From positions 1-50,220 of the forward strand of contig JAHBSF010000037.1 of NCBI GenBank assembly GCA_019639255.1: 50,220 bases of DNA, given 5' to 3'. Shown here piece after piece: positions 1 to 9,425 of the stretch. Origin of the DNA: Acidobacteriota bacterium. Its GTDB lineage: Bacteria > Acidobacteriota > Blastocatellia > RBC074. Made by a program: the position numbers and the translations under genes. The first letter of the stretch is position 1. Each line of letters begins with the position of its first letter. The notes under the pieces are model-generated. The model was not told where the DNA came from and did not search any database. It saw only the letters and a program-made list of their open reading frames with translations.

Positions 1-2
1 TC

Positions 3-16
3 GTTTACAGAGTACT
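3..16. repeat. Family B repeat, end fragment at window edge
   Basis: The first bases contain GTTTACAGAGTACT, identical to the outer end of the family B elements that finish at 47170 and 49892. The window therefore seems to begin just inside the end of another copy. A small perfect 8-bp hairpin (30-37 with 46-53) follows, before the histidine kinase gene; its role is unknown. Confidence 0.6.
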
Positions 17-75
17 GAACACCAAAATCGAAACCGCTGTATTCCGCGGTTTCCGCGTTCTATGCGGTGCAGCCG

Positions 76-2808
76 ATGAAGGTACTTTACGTCGAAGACG
101 ATGCCCGGGACGCCGAACTGGCCAGGCGCGAGATTGCGCGCCGGGGAACCGGGATTGTGCTCGATTGGGCGACGACGCTTGCCGAGGCGCGCAAGCGACT
201 TGCATCCGACGAGGTATACGATCTGGTTCTGACCGATCTGACGCTGCCCGACGGGCACGGGATGGAGCTGGTATCGGAAATACGCGAGCGCGGATTGCAC
301 GCAGCGATCGTCGTGCTTACGGGTTCGGGCAACGAGGAGATGGCGGTAACCGCGCTCAAAACGGGCGCGGACGATTACCTGGTGAAGCGGAATGATTATC
401 TGGTGCGATTGCCGCTGGTGCTCGAAAACGCGCTTGCGCGGTTCCGCGCCGAATCCAGCCGCCGCGCCCGACCGCTGCGCGTGCTTTACGCCGAACATAC
501 GGCGACGGACATAGACCTGACCCGGCGGCATCTGGCGCGCCACGCGTCCCACATACGGCTGGATGTCGTTACGGGAGTGCATGAGTTATTCAGGAAGCTG
601 CCCCCTGCCAACGATCAGGACTGCGATTACGATGTACTCCTGCTCGATTACAGGTTGCCGGGGTTGAACGCGCTGGAGATATTGAAGGCGCTTCGCGAGG
701 ATCGCGGGCTGGACATTCCCGTGGTTCTCGTCACCGGGCACGGGGACGAGGATGCTGCGGCGCAGGCGTTGCGGCTCGGCGCGTCGGATTATCTGGTCAA
801 ACACGCGGGTTATCTGTACGAACTGGGCCTTGCGCTCGAGAAGGCCCACGATCGTGCGCGCTTGATGCGCGAGCAGGCGGCGTTGCGCGCAAGCGAAGCG
901 CATATGCGGCGGTTGACCGAACGCCTTGAGCAGTACCTGACGACGAGTCCCACCATAACATACGCGCTCGGCGTCGAGGGCGACCGCGCAGGCACGCTAT
1001 GGATAAGCGACAACATAGAGCGCATTCTCGGATACACGACCGAGGAAGCGAGCGCCGACGACTGGTGGGAGACCAATCTGCATCCCGAGGATCGCGAGCG
1101 TGCGTTGGCCGAGATGGCCGGATTGTTGAGCCGTAAATCGCAGTTGGATCATCTGGCGCACGAATACCGGTTTGCGTGCAAGGACGGCCGGTTCATATGG
1201 GCGCACGACGAGATGAGGGTGCGGCGCGACGAAGAGGGCCGGCCCGTAGAGATCGTCGGCGCGTGGATGGATATAACCGAGCGGAAGGCCGCCGAAAGCG
1301 AGTTGCATCTGCAAAGCGCCGCGCTTTCGGCTGCGGCCAACGCAATCCTCATAACCGACCGCGACGGAGCGATCATCTGGGCCAATCCCGCTTTTACGGA
1401 GCTTACCGGATATGAAGTCGAGGAGGGTCTCGGCCGCAATCCGCGCGAACTGATCAAATCGGGGAAACACGATGCGGCGTTTTACCGGGGAATGTGGGAA
1501 ACGATCGTGGCGGGAAAGGTGTGGCGCGGCGAGGTTGTCAACCGGCGCAAGGACGGAAGCCTGTACAACGAGCGGCTGACGATTACTCCGGTGCTGGACG
1601 CGCGCGGCGAGATTCACAGGTTCATCGCAATCAAGGAAGACATCACCGAGCAGAAAAAGATGCAGGATCAGTTGCTGCGCACGCAGCGGCTTGAAAGCGT
1701 GGGCAGGCTGGCAAGCGGCATTGCGCACGACCTGAACAATATCCTTGCGCCGATGCTGCTTGCGCCGCCGCTGCTGCGGGCGGCGCTCCACGATCCCTCG
1801 ATGCAGCGCCTGGTAGACGCAATCGAATCCAACGCACAGCGCGGCGCCGACATCATCAAGCAGCTTCTGACATTCGGACGCGGCACTACGGGTGAAAGGA
1901 TTCCCTTGCAGTTGATCTCGCTTGTGCGCGATATGGAGCGGATCATCGAGGAAACTTTCCCGAAAAACATTCGCATGCGGCGCGAGGCCGCCGCCTCTAC
2001 GTGGCTCGTTGACGGCGATCCTACGCAACTGCATCAGGTGCTGCTCAATCTGTGCGTCAACGCGCGCGACGCTATGCCCGAAGGCGGACTGCTGACGCTC
2101 GGCGTAATGAATGTAGAAATCGATGAAACAGCCGCGGAGATGGCGCCGACTATGCGGCCCGGCCGCTTTACAGTATTGAGCGTGGGCGACACGGGCGAGG
2201 GGATCCCGCCCGAACATATGGATCATATCTTCGATCCGTTTTTCACCACCAAGGAAGTCGGACAGGGTACGGGCCTTGGGCTTTCAACCGTTCTGGGAAT
2301 CGTGCAAAGCCACGGCGGATTCATCCAGGTAGACAGCCGCATCGGCGCCGGCACTACGTTCCGCATACACCTGCCCGCAAGCGCCTCGCTCGAAGCCGCC
2401 GCCCCCGGAGTCGAACGCGAGCAACCGCCGCAAGGGAACGGCGAGCTGATTCTGGTTGTAGACGACGAGGCGAACGTGCGGCAGGTAACGCGGCAGATGC
2501 TCGAACGCAACGGCTATCGCGTCATAGAAGCCAAAGACGGAGCCGAAGGACTAGCAAGGTACGCACAGCATCAGCGGGAGCTTCACGCCGTCGTTACCGA
2601 CATGATAATGCCGGTGATGGACGGGCCGAATTTCATACGCGCGCTGCACCGCTTCGATCCGAATGCAGTGATCATAGCCATCAGCGGCTTCCAGACCGAA
2701 GAAGGCGTCTCGGCCGCAATCGACGATCAGGTGGCGGCCTTCATCAACAAACCGTTCAGCGCCGCAGCGCTGTTGCACGCGCTGAGGCAGGCGCTGAGGC
2801 GCAAGTAA
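76..2808 (+). CDS. Hybrid histidine kinase: REC-REC-PAS-PAS-HisKA-HATPase-REC
   Basis: A 910-residue soluble sensor/phosphorelay kinase. Residues 1-118 form a receiver domain (acidic VEDD, phospho-acceptor D54 in VLTDLTLPDG). A second receiver follows at about 137-260 (LLLDYRLPG). Two PAS domains lie near 285-410 and 420-540, then a HisKA helix with the phospho-His in GRLASGIAHDLNN. The HATPase_c domain carries NLCVNARDAMPEGG, GDTGEGIP and GTGLGLSTV. A C-terminal receiver has LVVDDEA and VVTDMIMPVMDG. No membrane helix is seen, so the signal is probably cytoplasmic or relayed by the two N-terminal receivers. ATG 76 is preferred because receiver domains typically begin MKVLYVEDD; an in-frame GTG lies at 67. 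Neither has a clear Shine-Dalgarno sequence. A hybrid kinase with receivers at both ends suggests a multistep relay; no DNA-binding partner is encoded beside it. The ligand is unknown. Confidence 0.93.
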   Translation: MKVLYVEDDARDAELARREIARRGTGIVLDWATTLAEARKRLASDEVYDLVLTDLTLPDGHGMELVSEIRERGLHAAIVVLTGSGNEEMAVTALKTGADDYLVKRNDYLVRLPLVLENALARFRAESSRRARPLRVLYAEHTATDIDLTRRHLARHASHIRLDVVTGVHELFRKLPPANDQDCDYDVLLLDYRLPGLNALEILKALREDRGLDIPVVLVTGHGDEDAAAQALRLGASDYLVKHAGYLYELGLALEKAHDRARLMREQAALRASEAHMRRLTERLEQYLTTSPTITYALGVEGDRAGTLWISDNIERILGYTTEEASADDWWETNLHPEDRERALAEMAGLLSRKSQLDHLAHEYRFACKDGRFIWAHDEMRVRRDEEGRPVEIVGAWMDITERKAAESELHLQSAALSAAANAILITDRDGAIIWANPAFTELTGYEVEEGLGRNPRELIKSGKHDAAFYRGMWETIVAGKVWRGEVVNRRKDGSLYNERLTITPVLDARGEIHRFIAIKEDITEQKKMQDQLLRTQRLESVGRLASGIAHDLNNILAPMLLAPPLLRAALHDPSMQRLVDAIESNAQRGADIIKQLLTFGRGTTGERIPLQLISLVRDMERIIEETFPKNIRMRREAAASTWLVDGDPTQLHQVLLNLCVNARDAMPEGGLLTLGVMNVEIDETAAEMAPTMRPGRFTVLSVGDTGEGIPPEHMDHIFDPFFTTKEVGQGTGLGLSTVLGIVQSHGGFIQVDSRIGAGTTFRIHLPASASLEAAAPGVEREQPPQGNGELILVVDDEANVRQVTRQMLERNGYRVIEAKDGAEGLARYAQHQRELHAVVTDMIMPVMDGPNFIRALHRFDPNAVIIAISGFQTEEGVSAAIDDQVAAFINKPFSAAALLHALRQALRRK

Positions 2809-2839
2809 CGATCCCTCCACAGTAGTCCCGGAGTCGTGT

Positions 2840-3250
2840 ATGTTCGATCGCTTCGCGCTCCGCCGCCCATCGACTTTCTGCGCCGATTGCGGCAATGAAC
2901 GCGCGCCCGACCGGTTTTGGGCGCACCGCTACCTGTGCGCCGATTGCGCGCGCCGTCGCGGGCATCCTCGACGCGCGATACTCACCGCAACGGCTCTTGG
3001 CTTTGCGCTCATCGCGGCGCTACAGATGCTGCGCCCCCCGCCGCCCGTTACCTACCCGCCTGCGGTCTCGGCATTCGACGCCGCAGGCGACCGCCTACCG
3101 GCGGTTAAAGAAACTGAAAAACCCGAGCGCGTAATGTGCGGTGCGCGAACGCTGCGCGGAACGCCCTGCCGAAGACTTGTCGCGCCGGGTGAACGCTGCG
3201 TGCAACACAAGGGACGCGCGTCCATTCTGCATCAGAAAGAAGTGAGATAA
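2840..3250 (+). CDS. Small zinc-ribbon/TM protein with C-terminal Cys-His module
   Basis: A 136-residue protein of unknown function. Its N-terminus holds two Cys pairs (C14xxC17 and C33xxC36) typical of a treble-clef or zinc-ribbon fold. A single hydrophobic helix (about 46-64) follows, then a Pro-rich stretch. The tail has C100, C110, C120 and H123 in a pattern like CGARTLRGTPC...RC..H. That resembles the short Cys/His modules of the DUF5763 type (from memory, not checked). The N-terminal ribbon would be cytoplasmic if the helix is a simple anchor. It begins 31 bases after the hybrid kinase and is probably co-transcribed with it. Its TAA stop (3248-3250) lies in an extra GAGATAAC copy abutting the family A repeat at 3252, so the last residues (EVR) appear to be repeat-derived. 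Composition fits a real gene; function is open. Confidence 0.75.
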   Translation: MFDRFALRRPSTFCADCGNERAPDRFWAHRYLCADCARRRGHPRRAILTATALGFALIAALQMLRPPPPVTYPPAVSAFDAAGDRLPAVKETEKPERVMCGARTLRGTPCRRLVAPGERCVQHKGRASILHQKEVR

Positions 3251-3251
3251 C

Positions 3252-3348
3252 GAGATAACGGAACAGACGAAAATAGACGAAACAAACGGAAAGAAGCATA
3301 GTTTTCTTTCCGTTTGTTTCGTGTATTTTCGTTTGTTCCGTTATCTCT
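3252..3348. repeat. Family A inverted repeat, copy a
   Basis: Arms of 42 bases (3252-3293 and 3307-3348) pair with two mismatches around a short loop. The arm begins GAGATAACGGAAC. The left outer end is doubled: an extra GAGATAAC at 3243-3250 supplies the stop of the upstream gene. No T-run follows the stem, so it is not a classical intrinsic terminator. It separates two codirectional genes. Confidence 0.9.
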
Positions 3349-3453
3349 TCTGATCCTTATTGAACTTGGAGATAAGACAAGCGAGAATATGCCGGCAATG
3401 CAGCGGTCTGCGGAAACCGGATTAACGGTCGAGCTTCCCCCCCCACGGCGGCT

Positions 3454-4704
3454 ATGACGACGACGTTGGCATTGACGGCGATATATCTGACGGCGGCGCT
3501 GATCGGCGCGACTGCGGCGGTGATCGTGTGGCTGAGGCGCGCGGCGGCGGCGGCGGCGCTTCCGCTTGCAGGCATGCTTGCTGCTGCGGCGTTCTGGGCG
3601 TTTTGCGATGCGATCGAAGCGCAGTTGACTACGGTTGACGGCAAACAACTGATATCGCAGTTCCAGTATTTCGGCGTCGTATCGGCCGGACCGTTTTTCT
3701 TTCACGCTGCGATGGTGCTGGCGCGCCTTGAGCGCAATCTCAGCCGGGCCGTAAAACTCGCCGTATGGGGCGTGCCCGTTGTTTCGCTGATACTCGCCTG
3801 GACAAGCGACTGGCATCGCTGGCTGTGGCAAACCATTACGATTCCCGACACCGAGACGAACGTCGCTTTCTATCATTACGGATGGTGGTTCTGGATCTTC
3901 ACTGCGCACTATTACCTTGTAATACTGACCGGTACGGCGATACTGCTGTGGGCGGCGCGCAGGGTGACGGAGAGTTTTCGCGCGCCGCTGATTTTCGTAT
4001 TCATCGCGATACTGCTGCCGTGGATCGGAAACGTGGCCTATGTCTTCAAGCTCGGCCCCTGGCCCGGTTTGAACTGGCTGAGCATATCGATCAGCGTTTC
4101 GGGAATGGTGCTGGCGTGGGTAGTGCTGCGCGGCGGATTGTTCGATCTGTTGCCGAGGGCGCAAAGCGCGCTTCTGGACGAGATGAGCGACGGCGTCGTC
4201 ATTCTCGACCGCGCAGACAACCTGCTGTTTACCAATCCGGCGGCGCGCGAGATGTTTGCGATTATGGAGAATCCGGCGCGGGCTGCGGACGCAGTCAAGT
4301 CGCTGCGCGAGGCGGAATCGCAATCGGATTCGGCCGAGGCGCCGTTTGACGGGCCTTCGGGAAGAAAATGGCTCAATGTGCGCGCAAGCGCAATCCGCGA
4401 TCGCTGGGGAGAAACCACGGGACAACTCTTCGTAATACGCGATCTGACGGCGCGCAAGGCGCTCGAAGAAGAACGCGAACGCCTGATAACCAAACTCGAA
4501 GACGCGCTCAAAACCGTTCAAACCCTCGAAGGCTTGCTGCCGATCTGCGCAAATTGCAAAAAGGTGCGCGACGACAACGGCTACTGGGATCAAATAGAAG
4601 AATACCTAAGCACCCACCTCCCCGTGCGCGTCAGCCACGGCATCTGCCCCGATTGCGCCGATAAACTTTACGGCCAGTTCCGCCTGCCCACCCAAAACAG
4701 ATAA
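3454..4704 (+). CDS. 7TM-PAS sensor protein ending in a Cys-pair module, no kinase
   Basis: A 416-residue membrane protein. Residues 1-230 hold about seven hydrophobic segments and resemble the N-terminal 7TM region of some histidine kinases. A PAS domain follows (about 230-345, starting LLDEMSDGVVILDRADN), then a charged coiled coil (346-370). Instead of a kinase it ends with C365xxC368, GYWDQIEEYLSTH and C398xxC401. This tail (LPICANCKKVRDDNGYW) is known from many PAS and receiver proteins, where it replaces an enzymatic output; it probably binds zinc, but its function is not established. The ATG at 3454 has only a weak upstream ribosome site. The stop TAA (4702-4704) is provided by the family A repeat, giving the C-terminus QNR. 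It may sense a lipid-soluble or membrane signal and act through protein contacts. There is no adjacent output gene except the hybrid kinase upstream. Confidence 0.88.
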   Translation: MTTTLALTAIYLTAALIGATAAVIVWLRRAAAAAALPLAGMLAAAAFWAFCDAIEAQLTTVDGKQLISQFQYFGVVSAGPFFFHAAMVLARLERNLSRAVKLAVWGVPVVSLILAWTSDWHRWLWQTITIPDTETNVAFYHYGWWFWIFTAHYYLVILTGTAILLWAARRVTESFRAPLIFVFIAILLPWIGNVAYVFKLGPWPGLNWLSISISVSGMVLAWVVLRGGLFDLLPRAQSALLDEMSDGVVILDRADNLLFTNPAAREMFAIMENPARAADAVKSLREAESQSDSAEAPFDGPSGRKWLNVRASAIRDRWGETTGQLFVIRDLTARKALEEERERLITKLEDALKTVQTLEGLLPICANCKKVRDDNGYWDQIEEYLSTHLPVRVSHGICPDCADKLYGQFRLPTQNR

Positions 4705-4788
4705 CGAAACAAACGAAATAAGACGAAACAAACGGAATGTATGAATCCTTTCCGTTTATTTCGTCTTATTTTGTTTGTTCCGTTATCT
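4699..4788. repeat. Family A inverted repeat, copy b
   Basis: Arms of 38 bases (4699-4736, 4751-4788) pair with about three mismatches. It lies between convergent genes and overlaps the stop codon of the 7TM-PAS gene; the subtilase stop is 22 bases away. Both arms share the copy-specific core AAATAAGACG. A bidirectional 3'-end function is possible. Confidence 0.9.
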
Positions 4789-4809
4789 CTTTCTCTTTAG
4801 CTGGTCGAA

Positions 4810-7800
4810 TCAGTTCACGGCGATTGTAACAGTGCGGCTAAGGCGGCCGCCGAAAGTCACTACAAGTTCCGCAGCCGGACTTACGGGAGCCTCATCCGGC
4901 ACGCGTATGTTCATCTGCCACAAGCCGACAAATCCCGGAGCAAGTCCGCTGAAACCCACTGCCGCAGGCGCCCCGCCTATCGTTACCTCAGGATTTCCTG
5001 CAGTAATGAAAAGCGCGTCCGCACCGGCCGCCGCGCCCGAAGGCGGCGTTCTTTGCTCGAGCGTTGAGGCATCCAGCAACGCGGTTCCCTGCCCCGTCGC
5101 ATATACGATGATGAACCTGCCGCGCCCGGCCGGACGGCTGCCCTCGTTGAGTGAAAAATCCTCGTTGAGCGCTACGGCCTGCCCCTGCCCGTCCGAAGTC
5201 AATGTAAATATCCCGGGCGCCGCCGCGCCTACCTCCAGAAATTCGCTCGCAATCACCGCGCCCTGATGCACTACCTCAACAAGCGCCGTTCCCTTCGGCG
5301 TTTCATACGGCAATTGATAGTTGATCTGAAACACGCCGCTGTTCGTGCTGACGAAAAACAGCGGCGCAGCCTTGCCGTTTACCCGCACCGAAACATCATT
5401 GAGCAGATCGGGTAGCGGCAGATTCTGGGCAACAGAGGTGAAGTTCAGACCCGCGGGCATCCCGGCGCCGAATGCCGCGAGTATCTGCCCCGCAGCCGCA
5501 GCGCGCACGAAACTTGCCGCATCCACCGATGTAACGGTCTGCGCAGGCAGCGCCGGATAAACAGTCGCATCGCCCACGCGCAGCCGGACTACGAGATTGT
5601 CCACCGCAACACCGTCGCCCGTCTGCGCGAATGCGTTGCGCCGCAGTTGCAGCTCCAACCGGAACGCTACGTCGGAATTGTTCGGTATCGCTTCATCCAC
5701 GCCGAAACGGCCGTCGCCCATCGCAAATGCACCGCCGCCGAAATGTTTGAACCCGCCCGTACTCGGCGTCGAAGAATCAATCAACAGCAGATTCGTAAAA
5801 CTTACTTCATTGAATCCGGCGTCGGTGCTCGATGCAGTTGATGCGGTATTTCTGTATGTCCGCAGGCGCAGGAAGAACAGGTCGCCGACGCTGTTGGCCT
5901 GCGGGTTATCGCCCGTGAAATCGGCGTTGACATCCACGTCATACGAATCGATTACCGCCCTCAACTGCCGCGTCGCTTCCGGATTCGTGACCAGCCCGGT
6001 TGCGGGAGATACGTTGAGTCCGGGCAGCACGATCTTGCGCGTAGTCCACCAGCGCGTATCGTCGAATATGCCTCCACCGGCGCGCGAAGTGCTGCTTGTA
6101 CCGTAACTCGTTCCGACGCCGCTCGGATCCGCGAGGCTCGCCGTAGATCCGCCCGCAGCCTTGAGCGCCGTAGTCAACGTCCACGGCGAACTGAAGAAAA
6201 GAACATCTCCCTGAGGCGACGGATTCGGATTGTCTGCGCGCAGGCTCCATTCCGATTCCGGTATTACGATCAGCGTCTCGCCCCTGCCCTCGCCGTCGCC
6301 CGGATCCGGGGCCGGTTCAAATCTGGTCCGGTAAACATACAAACGCTGATGCGCGACTATCGAGAACGAAGTAACGAACGGGATGCCGTTGGCGGGCGTC
6401 ATCGTAACGTTGAAAACTATCCGCTGCCCCGCGCGCACCTGCCCGTCATCCGCAAGCGTGACCTGAAACGCCGCGCTGCGCACGGTACCCGCCGGTATGT
6501 CGCCGTAATTAAACGCGGCGCCCTCACCCGATGCACCGCCGTTTACGCGAACGAGCGAGGGCGGAATCTCGCTCCCGGCCGCAATCTCCACCGAAACATT
6601 CACCCCGAGCGCATCGACCGCTCCCGGATTCGCTACCTCTACCGTGGCCGTCACCGTTTCATTGCGCCCTATAAAGCCGTCGGAATTTACTCCGCCGCCT
6701 ATGGTCGCCGCGCCCACGGCCACTACGGGCAGCGCGCCCGCGGTGAAATTGCCCGTAGCCGCAAGCGCATAACCCTGACGGTTCGAGTCTATGGACTCTG
6801 CGCCGGGTTGCGCCGTGACCGCAATCATACCGTTGCCCGGCACGTTTGCGCCGATTACGCGCACTGTGTATGCGCCCGGCAGCGGGTATCTGATGTATAC
6901 GCACTCGACGGGATTGCGATTGTCGAAAGCGGCCCCGTTTGCGGGCTGCGAATGAGCGTCCATAAAGTTGACGTTGCCGCGATATACGCCGCCCTGCGGA
7001 TCTATGACTTCGAGATCCAGATTGTTGACGAGAGCGACCGATGTATTGATCGTCGCGCGCGGATCGCTCCACACAAGCGATATGCGCAGCGGTTCTATGG
7101 GGCTGACGTTGTCTATCGTATAAGTATGCGTTTCTCCCGTGCGGATCGCCGGATTGGGCGCGGGCCGCGTCGCGTTGTTTGCGGTTGCGCCGTTGAATAT
7201 GTCGGCGAGCACCAGCAGTTCGCGCCGGTCGCCCGAAAAATAAAGCGCATCGTCGAGCGTCAAACGGCCCCAGCCCTGGCCGAAATTCGGCATAGACCCG
7301 CGCGCGCCGCCCGATCCATCGTTTGCGGTAAAGCCGCCCGTCATGTTGCGCCCGGAAATTATCACCATGGCTTTAACGAGCGCGTTCGAGGGGTTGAATC
7401 CGGGAGATGAATTTTTTTCTCCGCCCGGATAAAAACCGTCGACGAAGTACTGGCGCACAAGCAGCGCGCCGCCCGCTGCAAGCGGAGAGGCAAAACTCGT
7501 CCCGCTTGTGTTTCTCAGATCCTGATTGTTGTTCGGCGCGCGCGGATTGATTCCCGCGTCGAGCGCAGTGGTCGATGTAGTGTTGGTGAAACCCGTAGCG
7601 GCCTGGCCCGAAAACTCCGTCGCCGCGCGCACAACGCCCGGGGCCGAGATGTCGGGTTTGATGCGCCCGTCGAATGTAGGCCCGTGGCTGCTGAACGAAG
7701 TGATGTTTTCCGTATTGCCGCCGTTTGTCGGGCTTTCGGTAGCCGCTACGAGGACGTTGTTTTTCGCTTCATTCGTGATGCTGCGTGGCGCAGATCCCTC

Positions 7801-9252
7801 GTTGCCCGCGGAATAGAATATCGTGTAATCGCGCCGCTTCCACATTATGTCGTCGATGTCGGCGGCGTCTACGTCGTAGCCTACGGGCCGGTCGGGTCCG
7901 TAGCTGTTGTTGTGTATGCGCGCGCCGCTGGAATACGCCTGTTCGTGCACGAACATCTGGCTGATGAAATCGACGCCGGGCAACTGCCCGCTGACGTGCC
8001 CTATGTCCTGAAACACTATGCGCGCGTCGGGAGCGATGCCGTCGGCGGTGGTGCGCGAGGCAAGGCCCGGCACGGCGCCCGCGCCCGAGGCGGCGAAATG
8101 ACGGCCCACGGCCACGCTCGTAGTTGCGGTGCCGTGAAAGCCCCCGCTGCTGTCGTCGTATGCAAGCGAATTGAGATAGCGCGTTCCCTGCCGCCGGTCC
8201 GGATCGAGCGTCCTTTCTCCGTGCGGATTGTTTGCGTTCGGTATGAAGGCGCTTGTGCCGAGCAGGTAGTAAACCAGCACCTTGTTGTTCGGATTGGTAA
8301 TCGATACGGGCAACTGGCCGTTCATCAGGGCGGACGTAGAGACTGCAAAGGACAATGTCTGCGATGCGGGCTGGTTGTCGAACCTGAACTGCGCGTGATC
8401 GGTGTCGAGGCCCGAATCCGCAGCGGCGTAAATCTGTCCCGCGCCCGTCAGTCCGCGGCGATATAGGGGCGTATCCCCTCCCTCGGCGGCCGTCCCTCCG
8501 CTTTGAATTACGCGCACGGCGTTGTCGTTCAGAAGCCGGCGCACGCGTCGCTGCTCGATCCATTCAACGCCCTCGATTCCGGCCAGTTCGCTCACCGTCG
8601 ATGCAAGATCCGCGTGCGCAACGCGCATCACAGCGCGCCAGCGGCCGTCGGCGCGCAGTTCAAATACGGCATCCGGGTCAATTGCTGCTGCAAGCGAACG
8701 CACGCCTTCGGCGTTTGCATCGGGAAATCCGCTGACCGCTATCAATACGGTTTGATCCGGCGTTGACGGCGCATTCGCCGATTCATCGGCAAGGCGCGCA
8801 AGTTCGGGTTCGATTTTCAATCCTGCGCCGTATGCGCCTACCCAGCGGTATTCGCTCGATTGCGCAGAAAGCGTTTCGGACAGACGGCCGCGCGCGCCGA
8901 TTATGTAAGCGTGATTGGGTATGTAACCGGCTATGACGTACCCTTGGGTTATGAGCCGTTCGGTCTGTTCAGGCAGAATGGGGCCGTTGAACTGCACGAT
9001 GAAATAGGCGCCGTCGCCGCGAACCGCTGCAGTCAGAGCAAGGCGTCGTGCGCGTGCGGCGATGTTTGTGGTTTCGAGTTCGATGCGGCCGAGGCGCAGC
9101 GGCGCAGGTTCGGCCGCGAGCGGATCAAAATTGCCGGTGCGCAGCAAAAGCATCTGTTCATCGGCGATGCCGCTGCCGCGCACATCCACGAGAGCCGCGA
9201 CGAAAAGAACGACGACGAGAAGACAGCAAACAACCCGCCAGTACTGATGCAT
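4810..9252 (-). CDS. Large exported subtilisin-family (S8) protease with C-terminal TIGR03437-type domain
   Basis: About 1480 residues. A signal peptide (hydrophobic 8-25) precedes a propeptide-like region (about 40-240). The S8 catalytic triad is visible: Asp279 in AADSGLDTDH, His373 in GGFHGTATTS and Ser586 in SGTSFASPLAAG, with the oxyanion Asn in IHNNSYGP. A beta-rich domain (THTYTIDNVSP, LVWSDP) of the kind found after some S8 domains follows. CARDB-like and further beta domains come next. The last 240 residues form a TIGR03437-type domain (VDAASF, GVFQINYQLP, YATGQG), common in Acidobacteriota secreted proteins. The start at 9252 (MHQYWR) has GGAGG four to eight bases upstream and puts the signal peptide first; an in-frame ATG lies 12 codons earlier. 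It is divergent from the alcohol dehydrogenase across 173 bp. It is a probable secreted or surface protease; the substrate is unknown. Confidence 0.93.
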   Translation of the reverse strand: MHQYWRVVCCLLVVVLFVAALVDVRGSGIADEQMLLLRTGNFDPLAAEPAPLRLGRIELETTNIAARARRLALTAAVRGDGAYFIVQFNGPILPEQTERLITQGYVIAGYIPNHAYIIGARGRLSETLSAQSSEYRWVGAYGAGLKIEPELARLADESANAPSTPDQTVLIAVSGFPDANAEGVRSLAAAIDPDAVFELRADGRWRAVMRVAHADLASTVSELAGIEGVEWIEQRRVRRLLNDNAVRVIQSGGTAAEGGDTPLYRRGLTGAGQIYAAADSGLDTDHAQFRFDNQPASQTLSFAVSTSALMNGQLPVSITNPNNKVLVYYLLGTSAFIPNANNPHGERTLDPDRRQGTRYLNSLAYDDSSGGFHGTATTSVAVGRHFAASGAGAVPGLASRTTADGIAPDARIVFQDIGHVSGQLPGVDFISQMFVHEQAYSSGARIHNNSYGPDRPVGYDVDAADIDDIMWKRRDYTIFYSAGNEGSAPRSITNEAKNNVLVAATESPTNGGNTENITSFSSHGPTFDGRIKPDISAPGVVRAATEFSGQAATGFTNTTSTTALDAGINPRAPNNNQDLRNTSGTSFASPLAAGGALLVRQYFVDGFYPGGEKNSSPGFNPSNALVKAMVIISGRNMTGGFTANDGSGGARGSMPNFGQGWGRLTLDDALYFSGDRRELLVLADIFNGATANNATRPAPNPAIRTGETHTYTIDNVSPIEPLRISLVWSDPRATINTSVALVNNLDLEVIDPQGGVYRGNVNFMDAHSQPANGAAFDNRNPVECVYIRYPLPGAYTVRVIGANVPGNGMIAVTAQPGAESIDSNRQGYALAATGNFTAGALPVVAVGAATIGGGVNSDGFIGRNETVTATVEVANPGAVDALGVNVSVEIAAGSEIPPSLVRVNGGASGEGAAFNYGDIPAGTVRSAAFQVTLADDGQVRAGQRIVFNVTMTPANGIPFVTSFSIVAHQRLYVYRTRFEPAPDPGDGEGRGETLIVIPESEWSLRADNPNPSPQGDVLFFSSPWTLTTALKAAGGSTASLADPSGVGTSYGTSSTSRAGGGIFDDTRWWTTRKIVLPGLNVSPATGLVTNPEATRQLRAVIDSYDVDVNADFTGDNPQANSVGDLFFLRLRTYRNTASTASSTDAGFNEVSFTNLLLIDSSTPSTGGFKHFGGGAFAMGDGRFGVDEAIPNNSDVAFRLELQLRRNAFAQTGDGVAVDNLVVRLRVGDATVYPALPAQTVTSVDAASFVRAAAAGQILAAFGAGMPAGLNFTSVAQNLPLPDLLNDVSVRVNGKAAPLFFVSTNSGVFQINYQLPYETPKGTALVEVVHQGAVIASEFLEVGAAAPGIFTLTSDGQGQAVALNEDFSLNEGSRPAGRGRFIIVYATGQGTALLDASTLEQRTPPSGAAAGADALFITAGNPEVTIGGAPAAVGFSGLAPGFVGLWQMNIRVPDEAPVSPAAELVVTFGGRLSRTVTIAVN

Positions 9253-9425
9253 CCTTCCTCCCCCTTCAAAGCACAATCCACAGTCCATAAATCTACACCG
9301 ATTCGCCCGTACGTGCGAGTCAGGAGCGTATGCGCGAGGCGTGCAAATGGTAAGAGACAGAAACGCCCGGAATGGATTAGGATGTTTGCGTCTGTTTCCT
9401 CACATTTCGTTCGGGAGGGCAATCA

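Noticed and set aside
997-2226. 409-codon minus-strand frame opposite the hybrid kinase
   Set aside because: No recognisable domain, and the opposite strand encodes PAS, HisKA and HATPase motifs.
3252-3348. Family A as ordinary rho-independent terminators
   Set aside because: Stems are about 40 bp, not GC-rich at the base, and lack a downstream T-run; a 3'-end role remains possible by another mechanism.
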